Assembly (NCBI GenBank): GCA_021613375.1
Contig: CM038715.1
Span: 3,329,378-3,393,377 of the forward strand
Reading direction: 5' to 3'
DNA from: Megaleporinus macrocephalus
Lineage: Eukaryota > Chordata > Actinopteri > Characiformes > Anostomidae
Length of the DNA: 64,000 nucleotides
Part shown: piece after piece, positions 60,696-64,000 of the stretch
Layout: each line of letters begins with the position of its first letter
Position numbering within the stretch: the first letter of the stretch is position 1
The notes under the pieces: model-generated
Seen by the model: the letters and a program-made list of their open reading frames with translations, nothing else
What the model was told of the DNA's origin: nothing
Databases searched by the model: none
Position numbers and translations under genes: made by a program

Positions 60696-60753
60696 CTACA
60701 GCAGGGCTGCTATAGCTCTCTCCACTTCTTCAAAAGGACAGTGGAGATCGAAG
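60696..60753 (-). CDS. gpx3: Glutathione peroxidase, last coding exon
   Basis: On the minus strand the acceptor TTACTTTCCTTTCCACAG leads into a 58-bp coding segment ending in TAG at 60696-60698. Joined to the preceding exon it gives CKRFDLHCPFEEVERAIAALL, stop. This aligns well with the classical C-terminal pattern ([20 protein letters not shown] in mammalian GPx1). Reading straight through the previous exon instead gives an unrelated 27-residue tail. The phase matches exactly: the upstream exon ends with two bases of an arginine codon and this one supplies the third. The exon was too short to stand out as an open frame. Confidence 0.85.
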
Positions 60754-61348
60754 CTGTGGAAAGGAAAGTAACAAGGCAGTGTGAAAATGAAACAATAGAA
60801 TGAATAAGATAAGAAACAGCAGTGTAATAAAACACAGACCTGGTTTAAAACACAGCAGGTAAAATGATCAGAGGTAAGAGCTTTATTGCATTACATCTAG
60901 AAGGAATTAGACTCCAACCATAAGCAGATCTACCTGGCAGGGTATTACTCTTTCTGTGGGCACAAGACTGTTTAGTTGGCATCTCGATACAGCATAGCTC
61001 TCTGTTAGTCTAAGTAATTAACAATATATGTGAAATGAACTGGGGAATTTGTATCATAAAATCATTCGTATCATAATAAAAATTGTTTGAAGAACAGCTC
61101 TCGTGTTTATTAAATGTGTGAGTAAGTTTTAGATTAAGTAAAACTACCCAGACATGCAAATGCTCATTGCAACTGGGATTAAAGGAAAGCTTCTCTGAAT
61201 TCTTTCTTTCAGTTGGAAGTGGATGCTATAACGCTGTGGACTAATAAAGTACTTAGGCTAAAATTAAGTCCTAAGTAGTTTAATAGCCCGCAAAATGATG
61301 GAACCCATTTCAAGCCGAAAGTGTCTGCGCTGAGCACATGTTCCATAC

Positions 61349-61479
61349 CGTTTGCACGGCAACCCATCTGCGGTGATGAGGAACTTCTCAAAGTTCCATC
61401 GGATGTCGTTCACTTTAATTGGAGACCAGTAAAGTTTCTTAATGTCTCCAACAACAGGATTCATGGAAGGAAGTGACTC
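61349..61479 (-). CDS. gpx3: Glutathione peroxidase, penultimate coding exon with catalytic Trp-Asn
   Basis: A 131-bp exon runs from acceptor TTGAATTTCTTGCAG|GAG to donor AAACG|GTATGG. It encodes [15 protein letters not shown], then [20 protein letters not shown] and [14 protein letters not shown] is the family hallmark; its Trp and Asn are two of the four catalytic-site residues (Sec or Cys, Gln, Trp, Asn). The [17 protein letters not shown] form is closest to the plasma-type GPx3 pattern ([17 protein letters not shown]) and differs from GPx4/7/8. The enzyme reduces hydrogen peroxide and lipid hydroperoxides with glutathione; GPx3 is normally secreted. Paralogue choice (gpx3 or a related fish gpx) is moderately secure. 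Confidence 0.9.
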
Positions 61480-63639
61480 CTGCAAGAAATTCAAAAGAGA
61501 AGAGAGTTGCTATTAACCAATACAAACTAATAATGAAGCTATTCTAGAATGTATTTTTGTGTTAGAGCAGGAACCTGAAACTCGAGTGCGGTTGTGACCT
61601 GACGCCACTTTATGAGAAGCCTCATATGAGAGGAAATCCACAGTGATGGATCGCAGTGTTTAGGATACAGAAGTTGATGTTTTTTTATTATTATTATTTA
61701 AAATTGACAAACCAGATATTATTTTCCCTCCTTTCTCCATCCTTCCCTTCCTCCTGACACATCTGTGCACCAGATATCCAAATAGGTCACATAGAATAAA
61801 TAACAATAAAAGAAATCCTAATGTAGTCTGTCGACCGAATATGTAAACCAGCCGATTGCAAGAAAACTCTACAGGAGAGTAAACAATCCAGGAGAAGGCT
61901 CGTATGGAATCCTGCCCTGTAGATTTTATTGAAATCTACAGAAAATGGGGGACACTGTGAGAAAGCCATTCATTGCTTTGTAGAAATAAAGAAATAAAGT
62001 TGCTATGTAATCTCAAAAGTCCAGTACAGACTTTTACTACAGAAACGTTTGCCAAAACAGTTTAGACAGTAAAGAGAGACCCATAGCAACAGAAAAAATA
62101 CCCATAACTATAGCCCACTAGCTAGACCCTAAACACAGCTCTGGGTAAGCTTCAAAGATGGCTGCTAACAACATATCCTACTGAGACCCAGAAAAAAGTT
62201 TGAGAATTCCAGTAATTTTAACATAAAATAAGTTCATTAGATGAAAAAACATGTTGCCATGTTTTAAAAAAAAAACAAAAAAAAACAACGTAAATTCCTT
62301 TTTTATGGAGTATCCTTTATAGTGGACACTTATTGTTATATCAGGACATTGTTGAGGACATATTTCTTGTTTTCTGTTCTGCATCAGACCAAAAACCCTT
62401 CAACAACATCAGCACCAACTCAATCCTAGAAAATAATGTAAATAAACAAACATTGTTTACCTTTTTTATACCATTTCCACTTTTGGCAGTATAAGAAATA
62501 TTTTAAATGCCCTGTTTATGAACATAAACAGGAACAAATAATAACATATTCCAAAGGTTTCTGTTACTTTAATAAAATAAAATAAAAATCCAGGTTTAAA
62601 CAGTTTTAGGCTAAACCTGTACTAAACCTGTGTTCACCTCTCCAAACCACACTTTCCACACGTAGTACCCAACTTCTCTTATTACATTTCATTTTAATGT
62701 AAAAATAAATCAGTAATGAATTTACATGTTTACAGAGCTTACATGTTGCAAAATTATCTCTGTCTCAGTCAAAATCCTGTCACCTGTGACATCATTAATT
62801 TCATAAAAACCAGGTTTAGTCCCAATGTCCACTACTAAGGACATAAAAAAATGCTGTTAGGTGGTTAAATATTTGTGCATATCAATAAAAATTGCTTTGA
62901 GAAATAGCTACAACAATTTTATACCTAAAATATTTCAATTACAGCCTTTACAAACATAACAAATATTTATTATTTTACAGCTTATCTCTCTCGCTCCTAT
63001 AAAATGTGGTTACTGAGAGGCAGCCATATTTAAAAAGGCAGAGCTTCTCTTGTGAATGACACACCCCAACACATGATACATCACTGGAAAGACCCGGATG
63101 TCCTCTACATGACACAACAGGTTTTAGCAAGGTACCGTATTTAGTTTTTGAAATATCTTTTAGAGACTCATGTCCCCTCCAGAGGACAAATATAAATTAC
63201 CAGATCTTACCAGTATATATGAAGTGTTAAAGAAGTTACACAGTTTTAAAAAAATCAGATCATCTGGTAATGAGATACAGTACCTGTACACCCACCCCTG
63301 CTTTAATCCCTGAGATTCTTAAAAACACATCAGTGGTAATGTTGTGGACTCGCTTGGTACTTGCTAGCTTCTGGTTTCTTTTCACACACCAATACTCTCT
63401 AAAACTAGCTTAGTATACAGCAGCAGCCCCCTCTGTTGGCCAAAATAAGCACAACTATCTGCTCCACTGGCAGATCTTTCCTAGGCCTTTGTAGTGTGTT
63501 TTAAAATCACAATTGAAATGTGAACATTTCCACAGACAGCTCCAGCTGGAACAGGCCCCCAAAACAGGTACTATCTGGTCAGCATAGTTTGTTTAAAAAC
63601 TTCCAGACTCCCGTCCTTTTGAGAAAATTAGTAACTTGC
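61480..63639 (-). other. gpx3: GC-AG intron of the glutathione peroxidase gene
   Basis: A 2160-bp intron runs from donor AAG|GCAAGT to acceptor TTTCTTGCAG|GAG. It contains the second copy of the 1.05-kb repeat at 62170-63215. GC donors usually have an otherwise perfect U1 match, as here. Confidence 0.8.
62170..63215. mobile_element. 1.05-kb interspersed repeat, copy 2, inside an intron
   Basis: It is colinear with 51089-52150 with small indels. Inner inverted pairs (atcctttatagtggacactt and tgtccactactaaggacata) are kept. Confidence 0.75.
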
Positions 63640-63770
63640 CTTCAGATAAGCGTACAGAGGCTCCTCATTCATCCCATTGACCTCAACTTTACTGAACATG
63701 GGGAATTTCGGGATGAACCCACCACCGGGTCTCACACACCGCAGTACATCCAGGGTCTCGTGGTTCTCCT
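63640..63770 (-). CDS. gpx3: Glutathione peroxidase, internal coding exon with PGGG loop
   Basis: A 131-bp exon follows the acceptor CACATTTCTCAG and encodes ENHETLDVLRCVRPGGG, then FIPKFPMFSKVEVNG and MNEEPLYAYLK. The PGGG stretch is the loop found in tetrameric peroxidases (GPx1-3) and missing in monomeric GPx4/7/8. The last base precedes GCAAGT, so the downstream intron (61480-63639) uses a GC-AG splice pair; no in-phase GT donor is nearby. The upstream exons holding the selenocysteine (or cysteine) and catalytic glutamine lie beyond the right edge, so whether this is a selenoprotein cannot be told here. Confidence 0.9.
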
Positions 63771-63773
63771 CTG

Positions 63774-64000
63774 AGAAATGTGAAGAACAATTACAGCAAC
63801 ACAGTTTTTACTGCATGACATTCGTATTGTTTACACTGACACATCAAACCATCACAGTCAACACAGTTGGAATACATTCCAGACCAGTTTCTCCAGTAAA
63901 ATACATGCAGCTGGTCTGATTAGCCATTCGCATCATACAAAAGAAGGCAGGTAATCAATACTTATCACTGCTTGTCCTTTGAAACTATAACCAATTGACC
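63774..64000 (-). other. gpx3: Upstream intron of the glutathione peroxidase gene, partial
   Basis: No further glutathione peroxidase exon is visible before the window ends. A coding segment with the FGKQE-type block and the active-site exon should lie beyond. Confidence 0.6.

Noticed and set aside
61209..61348. Read-through C terminus of the glutathione peroxidase exon
   Set aside because: The tail after KRY does not resemble the family, while splicing at 61348 to 60753 restores a typical C terminus in phase.

Overview
This is nuclear DNA from a ray-finned fish, probably an otophysan (characin, catfish or electric-fish group). It is AT-rich, packed with CA/GT, TC and TA microsatellites, and full of fish-type non-LTR retrotransposon tails, hAT-like elements and a Tc1 remnant. 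The two recognisable genes, a rapunzel-family gene and a plasma-type glutathione peroxidase, carry fish-like sequences. Species and synteny cannot be fixed from the sequence alone.

Both genes lie on the minus strand. A single-coding-exon rapunzel-like gene occupies 41621-42304, with an inferred 141-bp intron in its 5' UTR. The last three coding exons of a gpx3-like glutathione peroxidase lie at 60696-63770; its selenocysteine and N-terminal exons are beyond the right edge. The rest is intergenic. No tRNA, rRNA, CRISPR array or bacterial-type gene was seen.

Layout: 0-5 kb, LINE endonuclease fragment, an 11-bp minisatellite of about 1.15 kb and LINE tails. 5-11 kb, mostly unassigned sequence, one RTE-like repeat, a hAT-like copy and a 29-bp minisatellite whose units spell perfect heat-shock elements. 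11-21 kb, local duplications, G/C tracts and hAT copies, one inserted inside another. 21-29 kb, MITEs, LINE tails and a LINE reverse-transcriptase fragment. 29-38 kb, dense microsatellites and a solo LTR. 38-46 kb, the rapunzel-like gene, a second copy of its upstream region without a gene body, and a 0.7-kb copied block flanked by 30-bp direct repeats. 46-60 kb, Tc1 and LINE remnants, a complete non-autonomous hAT element, and a 1.3-kb element with long inverted arms. 60-64 kb, the glutathione peroxidase exons.

The two genes have no visible functional link. Several gene-free stretches with few repeats (about 14-15, 18.6-19.3, 30.7, 32.2-32.6, 46.4, 47.7-48.0 and 49.8-50.5 kb) look like possible conserved non-coding regulatory DNA, but that needs a cross-species alignment.
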